DNA of 64,000 nucleotides from Isochrysis galbana. Its lineage: Eukaryota; Haptophyta; Isochrysidales; Isochrysidaceae. The stretch covers positions 1,302,456 to 1,366,455 of the forward strand of contig CM030944.1 in NCBI GenBank assembly GCA_018136815.1. The letters run 5' to 3'. Below the pieces are notes generated by a model, which did no database searches, was not told where the DNA came from, and saw only the letters and a program-made list of their open reading frames with translations. Positions 49,856-61,610 of this stretch are shown here, piece after piece (the first letter of the stretch is position 1; each line of letters opens with the position of its first letter). Both the position numbers and the translations under genes were made by a program.

Positions 49856-52441
49856 TAAAAAACCTTTTAACATTCTCGCCTCGCGCGTGGCACTAGGTTT
49901 CGCTTCTGTAGCCACGCCCTTTCCCTTCCCTCTCCCTTACTTCCCGCCTTGCGGCAGCTCCCCTTGTGCTCTACGTAGGTAGGTAGGGGCTCGGGTTGTA
50001 GGGGGGAGTCGGGTGGGCGGGGTGCACCGGCCCCCGGCGAGTATTCTCGTCTTCCTCCTGATGCGCTGGGTGGCTGTTTCTCTTCGGTGGTTCTCGGTTG
50101 CCATGTCTCCGACAAGTGGTCTTGCTCGGTCGTGCGTCGGGGTGTTAGCATTTGGGGCGGGGTGTGGTCACGTGGTCACATCTCAGGCGAGTCGCTCTGT
50201 GAGTCCCAAAGATGGGGTAACAGCTTATCAGCTCTCAAGGTTATGGAGCTATCACTAATATCAGCACTAATATCAGCTCTCATGACAGTTGTCCCAACCA
50301 ACAACAAAACTCCCCTGTGCGCGCGCACGCGTGTGTTGTGTGTTGATTTACGCTCTCCACACTCCACACACAAACTCTCTCTCTCTCTCCTCTAGCGTAG
50401 ATTGGATGAACCTATCGCATCTTAGGGATTGAGGATAGATAGAGCGTAGCAGCCAAGCAGCCGACCGACGGCCGACGGAGGCTACTACGTATGTATGTAT
50501 GAAGTATCGATATTGATAGAGAAGGGGGAGGGGCAACGATTCTAATTGTAAAAGGAGTTATCGTGGTGTATCAGCCCCTTTAAGATTAGTCTAGCAGCCG
50601 ACAACTAATATCAGTGATTTGGCAGTATGGAGCTATTACTCTTACTGAGAGCTCATAACAGTACTCTTACCCCATCTATGGTGAGTCCGAGGGTTTCTGC
50701 TACGAGGTTAAGGTTTGTGTTCATTCTTAGCCTACCCTTTTTGTCTTTTTCAACTATGGGGGCGCTTAATTCTATCGGAGTTTTGATCTTTGGTTATCTT
50801 CCTTGGGAAGCCTTGCGGGTTCTCGCAGAGCTGTGGTGGTTTGGCGGGGCGTGGCCTCGCACCAGAGTGGTAAACCTTACGAGCGTGGCTTCTAGAGTTG
50901 GTATATGGTGAAATTCGTATGACTCGAATTCTACCCCATAGAAGTCTCTGATGATATATTTCCATGCTATTATGTATAGAGAGTCTTTAAGCTCTCAGCT
51001 GTCAGGGGCAGACGTGCCGGGATAAGCAAATAGTCTATCCTTAACTTTTTGCACTCTTGTCCTTTTCGGGCAGGGCGTGTAGTTAGAGATGGCATCTATG
51101 GTTTCGAATATTGCTTTTGTAGCGGGACACCACGCTAGGTGGCAAGAGTTCTCACGGTGTCGGTGGCATAATCTGCACATACTCGTCTGACTGTCCGCGA
51201 ATCTATTTCTGGTCCCGATCCTTCTGTGTGTGATGTGTTTGAAGTGCGGGTGTTTGTTTGTCCGTGTGTTTCAGTAGAGGCAGTCCAACTAAGTTTATAC
51301 TTGGTTGACCCATGGGGGGGCACGAGCCCCCCCCTCTCTCCACTCCTCCCCTGCCATGGGGGAGGAACAACCCATCCTCCTGGCATGCCTGATGGCTTGC
51401 CAGGAGGCCACTGCCCTGCTGACCCACTCTCTCACTCACAGGCACGCCTGATTCGCTCGTCCTGGCCAGTCGTGGCCAGCCCATTGCTCCAACCCCCCCT
51501 CCCCCCCTGGTCGACAGGCAGACAGGTGCAGCGTGGGGGCCCCTGAGGCTCGAGAGCGCCAGCGAGGGAGAGGCAGGGGAGGCTTGGGCCCAGCCCAGTC
51601 TCCTCTGCCCCCTGAGCTGGCCTCCAGGAGCCTCCAGGGGTCGCCAGAGGGCAGCTGGAGGCCTGCCGCAGGCGCGCCATCGCGCGTGCCGCAGGAGAGG
51701 GGAGAGAGGGCGCGGAGAAGGGGGTGGGCGGAGCGAGAGCTCCGCTCACCGAAAAATTGGTAAGTCCCGCTCCTGTTTACAGGATAAGTCGGGACTGAAG
51801 CCGCCGCCCACTCGGAGACACAGGAGGAAGGGGGGGAAAGATCACCGGGGGGTGGCGCGGGCCACCGGACCATATCTAAGCCCTTCACCCCTATCCCCCT
51901 AGTAGTGCACGGGGGGAGCCGCCTGATGGCGGGGGGAGAAGGGCCGGGGAGTGGGGGTGTAGAAAGTATGCTACGTACTATGTGTAGTAGGTAGTGGTTC
52001 CATTCGCCGCGAGTGCGGTAAGAATATTAGAAGGTTTTTTTGTTTTTTTTCAGTAGAGGCAGTGTATATAGTCTAGCTATCTGCTGTTTCCATTCCTCTT
52101 TTGTGATGTCTATGTCTAGTCTTTTCTCCCACATGCAAGTTTAGCCGCTTGCGGGGCGTGTTTCCTGGCTGCTTTGAGCGCGGTTTTCGTGATGTCAGAC
52201 ACCGTGATCGCGTCTAGCGCGATCCTCCCTTTTTGTATAGCATACTCGTCTGCTAGGGGGTATTCCATGAATCGCGGGCCTTTGTACCCGCCCTCCCATT
52301 TTGCCGGTGGGTGGTAGTGTTGGATCTCTTCTTCTTCTGCTACGCTTCCGGTACCGGATATCTCTCCTAGGTAGTCGGTATCGGCGTGGAGCCATATGTT
52401 GTTAAACTTGCTAATGTAGCGCTCCTCCTCTGAGACTCTTG
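49856..52441 (-). mobile_element. Old LINE copy, antisense, with nested insertions
   Basis: Minus-strand 3' end AAAAGGTTTTTT at 49856. 3' UTR to about 50200. ORF2 C-terminus at 50640-51284 (HRENSCHLAWCPATKAIFET, VQKVKDRLFAYPGTSAPDS). Interrupted by element A (51285-52050), then ORF2 continues at 52064-52441 (KFNNIWLHADTDYLGE, EYAIQKGRIALDAITVSDI). Element B (52459-53105) interrupts it again; the LINE may continue beyond 53122. Another segment at about 50240-50630, bordered by TATGGAGCTATCACT / TATGGAGCTATTACT, may be a further insertion. Frameshifts and stops show that it is dead. Confidence 0.85.
51285..52050 (+). mobile_element. SINE-like element A, full length, nested in the LINE copy
   Basis: Flanked by CAGTAGAGGCAGT (13-16 bp counting ambiguous Ts) at 51272-51284 and 52051-52063. 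Start CCAACTAAGTTTATACTTGG, hairpin GGGGGGCACGAGCCCCCC at about 51314, body nearly identical to the reverse complement of 28723-29477, end AAGAATATTAGAAGG then T-rich. Removing it rejoins the LINE coding frame. Confidence 0.92.
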
Positions 52442-52458
52442 TCTCTCTCTTTGGGCCC

Positions 52459-53105
52459 CCCCTGTTCAGGACCCCCCAGCCAGCTCCAGTCGACCCGCAG
52501 GGGCTCGAGAGCCAGCGAGGGAGAGGCAGGAGGGGCCAGGGCCATGCCCCAGCCTCACCTGCCCCCTGAGCTATGCTCCCAGGCCCTGCAGGCCATCTGG
52601 GGACCTGAGCGAGGGGCCGCAGGCGCGCGCCATGGGCCCCCGCCGCAGGGAAGAGAGGAGGAAAAGGGAAGAGGGAGGGGAGGGGGGAGCGGCAGCTCTC
52701 CCCTCCGGTAGTAACGTGTCTTCTCGCCCCGTTTGGGTAAGAGAAGACGGGGGCGCCAGAGCCAGGAGGGAAGGGCCGCGGCTCGCCGCGGCCACTCGCT
52801 CGGGCGAGGGAGATTAGCGCTCTAGGCCCCTAAACTCACGAGTGCCCCCCCCCCCCCTGCGTTGTTTTACCCGAAAGGGGTTTTCCCCCAGCGTGGCCTC
52901 GAGGAGAGGGTGTGCTGGGGTGCGTAGGGTCGGTGCTTGCACTGGGGGGAGGACAAATATCGAGGGGAGGGGGCAATGATGCCCCCCCCCCCGGTACCAC
53001 TCGGACACCTGGCTCGCCAGGCATGGCGGGAGTCCGGGGCTGAAAAGTTGTGTCCAATTAGCTAGTGGGGTTGGCTAGGATATAACATTTTAATTTTAAT
53101 TATAA
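52459..53105 (+). mobile_element. SINE-like element B, 647 bp, with 17-bp target duplication
   Basis: Flanked by TCTCTCTCTTTGGGCCC at 52442-52458 and 53106-53122. The body includes TTGTTTTACCCGAAAGGGG and GGACACCTGGCTCGCCAGG. The 3' end is GTTGGCTAGGATATAACATT, then TTTAATTTTAATTATAA. The 5' part shares CGAGAGCCAGCGAGGGAGAG with element A, so the families are chimeric with each other. Confidence 0.88.
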
Positions 53106-53409
53106 TCTCTCTCTTTGGGCCCTTCACCCTTCGCCCTAAGGCAAAGGATGCAACGCGATTCTTCGTCGTCCGACAAACAACCCTCCTGTGGCAAAGCAGC
53201 ATGCTGGCTTGCCGACCTGCCGGTGTCAGCAGGTGAATGAAGGCCGCACGCCAACTGCCGCCCCGGCTTTCCACGAGCTCGTGCCACCACCACGTTGGCA
53301 CCCTCACTCTGCACTCTGCTGCGCACCTGCCCCTCCCTGCCTTCTGCCTTCTGCCTTTGGATCGAAGTTGCCAGCCACCCTCCCACTCTACCCAAGACCC
53401 AAGAGTTTT

Positions 53410-53500
53410 TCTTGGGCATCGGAGAAAAATCAACGATCAAAAAATGCAGCCCCCCAATATGTTAGTAGTTTCACTTTTTCTGTTCGACCGCCCTGCAGCC
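53410..53500 (+). repeat. Dispersed repeat E, copy 2
   Basis: TTGGGCATCGGAG...GATCAAAAAATGCAGCCC...TGTTCGACCGCCC, as at 40205-40275. The stretch 53500-54026 otherwise holds no supported gene. Confidence 0.5.
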
Positions 53501-54048
53501 TGCAGTTGTCGGGGCAGGTCGGGGGGAGGGGGAAGGGAATAGTAGTTAAAATGTGAGGGACGCCCAGGAGAGGAAGAAAATGATACTACAAAGTAAAGAG
53601 AGTGAGGTGGGGGTGCTCATGTTGTTACTGTCATTGAGTAGTGAGTAGTGAGTACTTTAGGGATGCGCAATAATGCACAATAATACTAGCAGGTACGATT
53701 GACGAAGCTGCCACACATCCACGAAGTTGCCCGGAAGCTTCCCTGCTGCGGCAGTTTTCTTGTCGGCGCGAGATTCCGCGCCCTGTCTCTCTGCGCTCCG
53801 CTGGACCCGCCGAAAAGGCTGAAGATGTGAAAGAAAGCCCTTGTGTGAAGAGAAAAGACTCGGGGTAATGGAAGAATGGAGAACAGCTGGCTACATTCAT
53901 TGGTCGCCCCCCGGTGGGTGCGGAGAGGGAGAGGAGCTGGGAGATATGCGAGAATCAACGGGTAAAGCGATGCGGATACGTAAAAGAACCAACCGCCAGG
54001 TAGGGAGAGTTCGCACCGTATTGTAGAGAGAGAGAGAGAGGTGGCGCG

Positions 54049-55191
54049 ATGATGCTCCGCCCCTTCCTCCTGTCTCTTCTCCTTCTCTCTCTCTCAGTGG
54101 GCGAGGCGTTTGAGGTGTGCGCGATGGGTGGTCGGCGACATGTACTGGCTGCATCGGCTGCCGCGCTCTTCGCCGCCCACCTCCCCGCCCCAGCGCCTGC
54201 GTACGACACGATCCCCGAAGCAGCTCCCGACTTTGCGGAGGCGGAGCGCAAGCGTAAGGCGAGGGAGGCTGCGGTGAAGAAGGAGACGGCGCAGCTGCTG
54301 CCTTATGTCGAGGCTATCGAGAAGACGACCACTGCCGATGACTTTGAGAAGGTCAAAATCTCACCATGCCCCCCCCCTCTCTCTCCTCCCCCCCTCTCCC
54401 TCGCCTCTTCCCCCCCCCTCTCTGTGCACTCAACGCTGTTGCTTACAAGTCAGATGACTGGTAGTGCAAGCTCGGGCCTCCTGCTTCGGCTGCGCGCTGC
54501 CCTGCCACCCGTTGCTGGGCTGCGCGCGGTCTGAGCATGCGGACTGCTTCCTCTTGTGCTCCGGCAGGCTGCGGACGAGTTCGCTCTCTTCATCATTGGC
54601 AAAGGCTCTATTGCTGAGGGAGTGCGTGTGAAGGACCTCGCGACGCGCATTCGCGTGGCTTATGAGGCACTGCCGCAGAAAGCGTACAAATGCCCCAAGG
54701 GTCAGGTGAGTTGCTATGCACTCATAACGAAAAACATACCGTTGCACACTTCATCTCGAGATGTCTGTCAGTGTATGGCAGAGGCAGAACTTCACGGCAA
54801 GCTAGTACTTGCGATAATTGCCCTCGACTCAACGACCTTAGAGCCTTCTACACCCCTCTCGAGAATCGACTTCTGCATCCTCCGATTTCTCCCGCTGCCC
54901 CTCCTCGCCCGTTCATCGCCTTGGCAGGAAAAGCGCGATGGCGCCCTTTGCTACACGCCTGGTGTGAATGCGGAGCTCGCCTTTGCGGGGCTGATGAAGC
55001 AGATGCGCAAGTACTCGATGATTCAGCTGGGAGATTTCCGTAAGGTGATGTCGCCGACCACATCGGTAGCAGCGGACGGCGTGTGCAGATCAGAGGTGGA
55101 TTCCCATTATATCTCACTCATTGTCTGCGAATGGCATTGCTTTATCCACACGCTCTTGTTTTCCCGTCAGGTGGAGTTTGCCCAGTTCTGA
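54049..55191 (+). CDS. Thylakoid-lumen protein with tripartite presequence (PsbQ/Psb31-like candidate)
   Basis: Four exons: 54049-54351, 54568-54705, 54928-55044, 55171-55191; phases agree and the total is 192 residues. Residues 1-20 are a signal peptide with Phe at +1 (SVGEA|F), the hallmark of red-lineage secondary plastids. Then comes a twin-arginine lumen signal (GGRRHVLAASAAALFAAHLP) ending APAPA|Y. The mature 141 residues are helical: AEAERKRKAREAAVKKETAQ, LLPYVEAIEKTTTADDFEK, ADEFALFIIGKGSIAEGVRV, NAELAFAGLMKQMRKYSMIQ. Size, charge and helix pattern recall the extrinsic photosystem II proteins PsbQ or Psb31, but no diagnostic motif settles it. A GAGAGA tract precedes the ATG. Confidence 0.75.
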
Positions 55192-55740
55192 ACGGCGCAT
55201 AAGACAGACCTCTTCTTTCCATCGAGCCTCGCTTGGCGAGGCGGTCCGGGCCCGGGCATCTCGCTTGAGCGCGATCTTAGCGTTTGTGCCATGGCTTGCC
55301 TTGAGGGAGTTAGGATTGTGGGTGTTAGTGCGCTCCTTTTCAAAGGGGTATGAAAGGCGTGCCCTAGCGGCATGGTTCTGCCGGGGCAAACTAATTTTCC
55401 TTGCTGGCGCAGGCAGAACCATGCTCGTCGAGTTCATCAGACTCCAGGGTGTGGCTTACGCGGTGTGCAGTATGTCCGCACGTGCATGCGCCCGAACTGT
55501 GAGCGGCAAGCCCCATGCATTCCTGGCGAAAAAAGGGAGATGTAGGTGATAGTAGGCGAGTCATCATCCGTGCTTGATGTTGGATGATTGTCCTCCCTTA
55601 CTCCTAGCCTTGTCACTTACGGTCACTCACTCCTTTTCAACGCTACTTGCTACCATTTTCGCACGCGCTCCAGGCATCAGTTAGGCAGCTTGCCTTCACC
55701 TGGATCTAGCACGTAGGGCGGTCATACACAAAAATAAAAC
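55192..55740. other. Intergenic region, nothing recognised
   Basis: Open frames at 55121-55549 are extensions of the intron and 3' flank of the lumen-protein gene. GCAGAACCATG and CATGGTTCTGC at 55370/55410 form a short inverted repeat that could mark the transcript end. Confidence 0.35.
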
Positions 55741-55744
55741 TATA

Positions 55745-56335
55745 TTTTGACCATGAGTGTGGTGTGGAGGGGGGCCTGGGACCCCCCCTGGGGGGGGGGG
55801 GGGGGTTCACCTGCCGTCGTCCTTCTCCCTCGAAAAAAATGGTGCGTTGCGAGCCCCCCCTTGTCCCGACTTGTCTCACCTCGGCCGCGTCGAGCGTCAC
55901 GGCGTCGTGGATCGCTGCTAACTCAGCGCAGAGCTCGTCGAAATGCGTCGGCAATACGGCGGAGGGTGATGAATGGGTGCTCGCGTCCGGCCGCCGCAAG
56001 GCTAGAGCAGCTTCGGCGAGATGGCGGGGCAAGATAACAGAGGAACCGCTAGCCCGGGCACGGGAGGCGGCTAACATTTGGAGCTCGCGCGTAGGGGCGC
56101 GGGCGCGGGCGGTTTCAGTAGACTTGGCGGCCGAGGAACAACCAACCACGGCGATCCGGTGGATGGCCTCGGCAGTAGAATTCAGGGGGAGGGGGTCGTC
56201 GCCCTCAAGTTTCGGTGGGCTAGACCTGAAGGGGGTTGGCGGTTGGCCCCGGCGCGGCCCCGGTGGGGCGTCGTGGCGGCGGGGGGCTGGTGGGAGCGGT
56301 CGGCGCGCGCTCCATCGCTAAAACTATAACAATAG
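55745..56335 (-). mobile_element. LINE-type 5' region with ORF1-like fragment
   Basis: Minus-strand start TTGTTATAGTTTTAGCG and ATG 56315 (MERAPTAPTSPPPRRPTGAA). A frame change is followed by an open frame from 56149 (STETARARAPTRELQMLAAS, LPTHFDELCAELAAIHDAVT). The head matches 437-290 and relatives. The coding stretch may be ORF1 of the LINE or of a captured gene; a donor-like GAG|GTGAGA follows at about 55880. The left border has a long G run. Confidence 0.45.
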
Positions 56336-56339
56336 TTGC

Positions 56340-57728
56340 CGGAACCCAACAAGAAACGACAAGCCTTGCAAGAAGCTAAATAAGCCTCCTGAAGGTAACC
56401 CGAGAGCCTGAGACAAGCGCGCAGCAAGCAACAGGCGACCTGGCTCCTTTGAGTCAAGATTACCCGAAAGGAGGAGCAACCTGGAATCTAGACCTGACAA
56501 ACAGGCTAGAAGGAAAGAAACGAGAACTCGAATTCTAGGTCGCTAGGGACGAACCCTACCAACCTAGATGTACCTGAGCTTCACCGTGTGGCCGCACGGC
56601 GAAGGACCTGGAAACAAGAGCCTGGAAATCGCATCATCAAAGATGAATGCGACAGCGTGTCGAGGCGCGATGGCTCTGCGCCCCCTGAATGCGATGCACT
56701 GCCGCCCACGCTGCGCAACAAATCGCTGCTGCGCCACCGGCCCTCCTCCCACGCCGCATAGGCCTCTGCCTGCGCCAGCTCCGCCTCGCCACACTGCCAC
56801 CTGGGGAGCAGCTGCAGGAGGCGGTCACGGTGCTGGGGCAGGCGTAGGGCGGACTGGGTGAACGCACATCATGGGCTCGGGCGCGGGCGGGCGGCCGCGT
56901 AGGCGGCGATCGCTCCGGAATTGCCGCACTCGCGCGACGGCCATACTGGGGACGACCCTACGTGCAACATATACACACCGACATCGCGGTTGTTATAAAA
57001 CATGAACGCGAAATACATAGAGCCGCAATAGCGCCGGCTAAGACCAGCAGCACGGCACACGATGCGTGCGTTATGCACTGCACATACATTCATAATGATC
57101 ATTCATTGAACAATCACTCCGAGGGCCGATGGCGATCTGATGTACCACAAAGGCGCAGTCCGTGTCGATTGTGGGTCCACGATTCGTGGCACGCACATGC
57201 AACGAGCACACCATGTGTTGCACTTGCGCATCCAAATCGATCGATCTACCACTGTAGTCGTGCCGAATGCACGCGTTCCCTGGCTCGCTAACAATTAGCT
57301 CCCGGCTAGCCGAGCCGAACCGCCACCCGCCAGCTTTTGCTGGCGTTTGGCGCATAGTGAGCATGCAAGATCCTCAACCAGCGGCATGCCCCCCAAGCCA
57401 TGCTGGTCTCCCGATGACCGAAGATAACCCAACGTCATCGTCATCTAAAGGACGAGAGACGAGAACCTTTCTCACTGCCTTCTCATGGCTGCATGCATGA
57501 GTTCCAAAAGCCTCCTAGCTACACACTCATCTTCATACCACCGATCGTCTGCCCTATTCTCGACCTAAATCGTTGCTTTCCTCGTGGTTTGGAAGAGCTT
57601 TCTGGGCACGGCTGTCCTCAGGAAGAGGGTTGCTGCATGCCGAATACCATGGGCATGCTCGTGGGCAAAGAATCTGTTGATATCGGTGCCCCCTCGTCAA
57701 TACATCGCCCGCACCTAACCTGTTGCTC
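56340..57728. other. Intergenic region, nothing recognised
   Basis: Moderate GC, several short frames in both strands without family features. Direct repeats are few. It includes the 3' flank of the CDC27 gene (on the minus strand). Confidence 0.4.
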
Positions 57729-60700
57729 TTATAATTCCTCTTCGTCATCGGCATGGTCTTCCCTCTCCAAGTTGAGCAAAGCCGCCTTGACTTGCTGTGC
57801 ATCCTTAGGTGATAAGTCGAGAGCCCGCGTCATATGGACCATTGCGGGCTGAGTTTGGCCAAGACGCTTGTAAACCTGAGACGACGCCAAGATCGGACGG
57901 AAGGCTTGGGCGCTCACAACGTGGGTTGAGGGAACGAATGAGGGTCTTCTTCTCAAAGAGAGCGGCTGGTACGACGGGAAGTCTGTTAGCGCACCTTGCC
58001 CAACGTAAAGTGGACGGATCCTTCCTTCGGCGCCACCTCGAGAAGTAGTAGTAGCTCAGCGAGGGCTGCCTCGTGCCTATGTCCAAGAGTGCAGGTGATA
58101 AGAGGCTATCGCTAGGCCAAGGGGAACTATTTAGCGCCGCGAAGAAATCGGAGGTGCGAGGGTAAGCGTCACTCACTCATCCATGGCGATGAGCACATGC
58201 GCCTTTTGGTAACGGGCGAGAGGGTTGCGCGGGTCCACGGCAATGGCGTTTTTGAGCATCTCGAGTGCGTCCCTAGTCTTGCCGTTGGCGTGTAGGGACA
58301 TGCCGAGATAGCAATACAGAGGAGAGGACCCCGGATTGATGGCGAGAGCCTACAAGAGCAAGCAGCTCGCGAGGTGATGCTAATGAAACCAATCTCTCGG
58401 ACCCGGGCGCCACGGACCAGTTCGTTTGGGCCAGTGCTCACGTTGTGATGGAGCAAACGCATCAAGAAGAATCCACTAGACTCCTCGTGCTCGAGCCACC
58501 CATTCAGCCTTGCCTATTTTCTCACCTTTCGGAAGTGGTGCTCTGCAAAGTCAAACTTTTCTTGCCTGAAATAAACGTTGCCCAGACCATACCAAGCGTT
58601 GTAGTGGCGCTCGTCGTAGCGAATCGCCGTGCGGTAAGACACCATCGCCTTGGGGGAAGGGGGAGGGGGGGGGGTGCGAGAGAAAATTTTCTAGCGTGCT
58701 GAGCTTGGGACGGAGTGGGTCGGGTATGTAATGCTTGCGGGCAATCGATGCGGTGCACTCAGTGCGCGACACGAGCGGTGTGGAAGATCACCTTCTCCCA
58801 GTCGTCCTTTGCCGTATGCTCGTGTCCACAGAGGGTGTGAGCGTATGCGAAGTCAGGCCTCAGCTGGATCGCCCGTGAGAAGAACTTGATGGCGACGTCG
58901 TGCTCCTTTTGTAGACTGCGTGACGGGATTTAGGGCAGCTAAGACAAGCTGGCTTGCGTTTGGCACATTAATGAGAGGCAATTGCACACCTGAAGCAGTT
59001 GCCAATCACGCAGCAGGAGTGGGGCGAGGTGCGATCGAGCTCAATGGAGCGCTTGGCCAAGTAACACAGGGCTTTCTGCGAACAGAGATTGGGAGTAGGG
59101 CAAGTCGGCTGCAGCTGCGCATACTGGCAAGCGGCGCGGTGCCAAGCTCGAGACTGCGGGAACGACAAGAGGTCGCGAGCAACAACCTCTAGGCCACGCT
59201 TGGTGCCGCCGTCCGTCCTACTGCACCCCCAGGCTGTGCTCGCATCGCCATACCTCCCTCTTGAGGTGCCAAAGGATCGTCGAATGGATCTCTGAGCCCT
59301 CAAGGCGGTGTGGCTCGATTTTTTGGACCTGTTCAAAAGTGCGAAGCGCTTCCGGGTACTGCACCATCTCATAGTAGGCACGGCCAACCTGCAGCCGCGA
59401 TGGAGGAAGCTGTTCGGCCGGGCCATCTGGCTACGCGCATGACTCTAGTCAGGTTGCCGCGCACTGGGGAGCACGCAGCGGACGCAGTGCACCGCCTAAG
59501 CATGCGACGTCCATGGAGGGCCTTCGCCACCATTGGGGAGGAAGATTGTTTGTGAGATTGTGCACACCTGGGTGAGTACCCATCCCGTAGCATAGTGAGC
59601 GGCAGGGAGCGCGCTGAATTCGCGGATGGCATCAGCGCATCGGAACTGGCACAGCAGCCGAAAGGCAAGTGCCAGCTGCCGCAGGAGCGCCACTGCGCGA
59701 GCTGCGCCTTCAGTGGTGCCCGCTGCACTAGTGGCCTCCGACGACGGTACCACGTGAGCGTGAGTGGTGGCCCTGCGGGCGTGCGGCGAGTGGACCGGAG
59801 GAGCTGCGTCGGTGTCCTTGCCTCCGGCCGAAAGGCGCGACGAGCGTCGCACCACAGCAGTCGGACCCACGGCGCCAGCGCTAGCTGGCGGAATGCTTGA
59901 ATTCGCCGTGGGCCTCTCCCTACCTCGCCTCGCCACGATTGGTGGAGGTGCTGCCGAGGCGCCGCGGCCAGGTACGGAGGAGGCGGTGTGTGGGTCATCT
60001 GTCTGCATCGGTGTGGCTGTTGGCGTAGACATGTCTGCACTGGACCACCCGCCACTTGCCGGCACGCCACTAGCCGACGCCGCAGGCGTGGCCCGAGGTG
60101 GCGCGCGGCGACGATGAGACACGTTGGGAGAGGGGAGGGCCGAGGGCGGCAACCCGCTGTTGCCACCTGCAGACGCGGCCGACAAACCAGTGGCGAGAGA
60201 CGCGGAGTGAAGCGCGCAGGTCGGCGGAGGCGATGCAGCGGACGCGCCGGGAGGCGTCGAGATTTGCAAGGCAGCGACTGCAGGAGTTGCGCAAGTGGTA
60301 GAGCTGCAGCAGGCGATTAGACAGTGGAGAAGTGGGTCGCACAAGGCAAGGGCTTGGGGCAGAGAGGAGCGACCAGGCGCGCTGGTGTACAGTGCGGGAG
60401 AGGGACCCGGTGTGCTTAGGAGTCGATCATCGCAGTCTCTCGCGAGGGGTAAGTCGTGCGCAGCAAGTCGCGCTGCGAACGTAGGGCCGCGCACCTGGCC
60501 GCTTGCCCATGCTGACAAGGTGGCGGCATCATGCTGCCTGGGCCAGCCAGGGAGCCCGGCGGAGCGATGCCGGACGGCGGCGACATAACCTCCGAAGGAG
60601 TGAGCAGCGAGTCGAACGAACGAACAGGTGTGTCGCCTGCTCCGACGGCAGCCAGCCCACTCGCCCCAGTTGCAGCGCTGGGGCCATATGCTCGGCCCGT

Positions 60701-61252
60701 GGTGCAGCCCCCGGCAGCCATGCTGGCTCCGAGACCGCAACCTTCGGGGTTGGGCGGGAGGGCTCGGGGCGGCGCGGCGGGCATCGGCGCTCCGAGCTGC
60801 GAGAGCGCCTCATACGCCGACCAGAGGAACGGGTTCATCTCGAGCGCGCGCGAGAAGTACTTGATGGCCCGCTGCCGCTCGACGTGCGCCGGCTGTGACT
60901 TGAGGCAGATCGTACCGAGGAGATAGAGGCCTGCAGCGCCGTTGGGGACGGGCGCTGTGGCGTCCGGATCGGCCGCCACCGCTGAGCCGAGCAGCGCGCG
61001 CTGCGCCTCGACCATTCTCCCCAGCTTGACGTGGCAGAGCGCAAGCAGGTAGCGGTTGGCGCCCGCACTGCTGGCGCTCAGCACTGCACACGCCCGTGAG
61101 GGCTGATCGGAGGCGTAGTATGCATTGGCGAGGAGGAGGCGCGAGGCCTCGGATGGCGCCTCCGCGCATAGCCGTTCCGCTAGGAAGACCGCGTTCTCGT
61201 ACAGGTGGTTGGAGAGAGAGTGCTGGGCCCACGCCGCGAGGGACGACTCCAT
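57729..61252 (-). CDS. CDC27: CDC27 / APC3, TPR subunit of the anaphase-promoting complex
   Basis: Nine exons read on the minus strand: 61252-60495, 60303-59568, 59388-59254, 59075-58990, 58915-58792, 58648-58526, 58349-58177, 58076-57995, 57875-57729. All junctions are GT-AG and keep the frame; 787 residues. The N-terminus is the APC3 TPR block (LYENAVFLAERLCAEAPSEA, AIKYFSRALEMNPFLWSAYE). The middle is low complexity with the conserved RRSSRL. The C-terminal TPR array reads HYATGWVLTQ-VGRAYYEMVQYPEAL, HSTILWHLKRE, LAKRSIELDRTSPHSCCVIG-NCF, AIKFFSRAIQLRPDFAYAHT, NAWYGLGNVYFRQEKFDFAE, YCYLGMSLHANGKTRDALEM, ALAELLLLLEVAPKEGSVHF, YKRLGQTQPAMVHMTRALDL. CDC27 binds CDH1/CDC20 and forms the arc lamp of the ubiquitin ligase that triggers anaphase. 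Confidence 0.95.
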
Positions 61253-61289
61253 CGCGCGCGGGAGAGAGAGAGGGCGCGCGGAGGGGGGA

Positions 61290-61610
61290 AGAGGGCGCGG
61301 GGGGGGGGGGGGGGGGGGGGCGGGAAGGGGAAGGGGTTGGTTTTATTCTTCTACCGGCGCGCCCCCTCTAAGTACCTAACCGCAGAGCGGGAGACAACTC
61401 ACAACTCAAAAGCTAGTAGTCCTCTAGTAAAGTCACGTTCCGTCAAAAGAGGGCCAGGTGATTTTTTTCCACCCATGTTTTCTTTTTCGACCATTCTCCA
61501 GAGTATTATTATTACAAAGATGAGTACACAGCTAATCACGACATACAAGGACGCGGCGCGTGCGCATAGCAACCCCCCCCCCCCTCCCCAAAACACACAG
61601 TAACCCCAAG
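61290..61610. other. Intergenic spacer with G run
   Basis: A G run near 61299-61320 and a C run at 61576. Upstream flank of CDC27. No gene. Confidence 0.5.

Noticed and set aside
59496..60740. 414-codon ORF as an independent gene
   Set aside because: It is exon 2 of CDC27 read through its flanking introns. The 5' part is intron 1 and the 3' end (VCTISQTIFLPNG) is intron 2.
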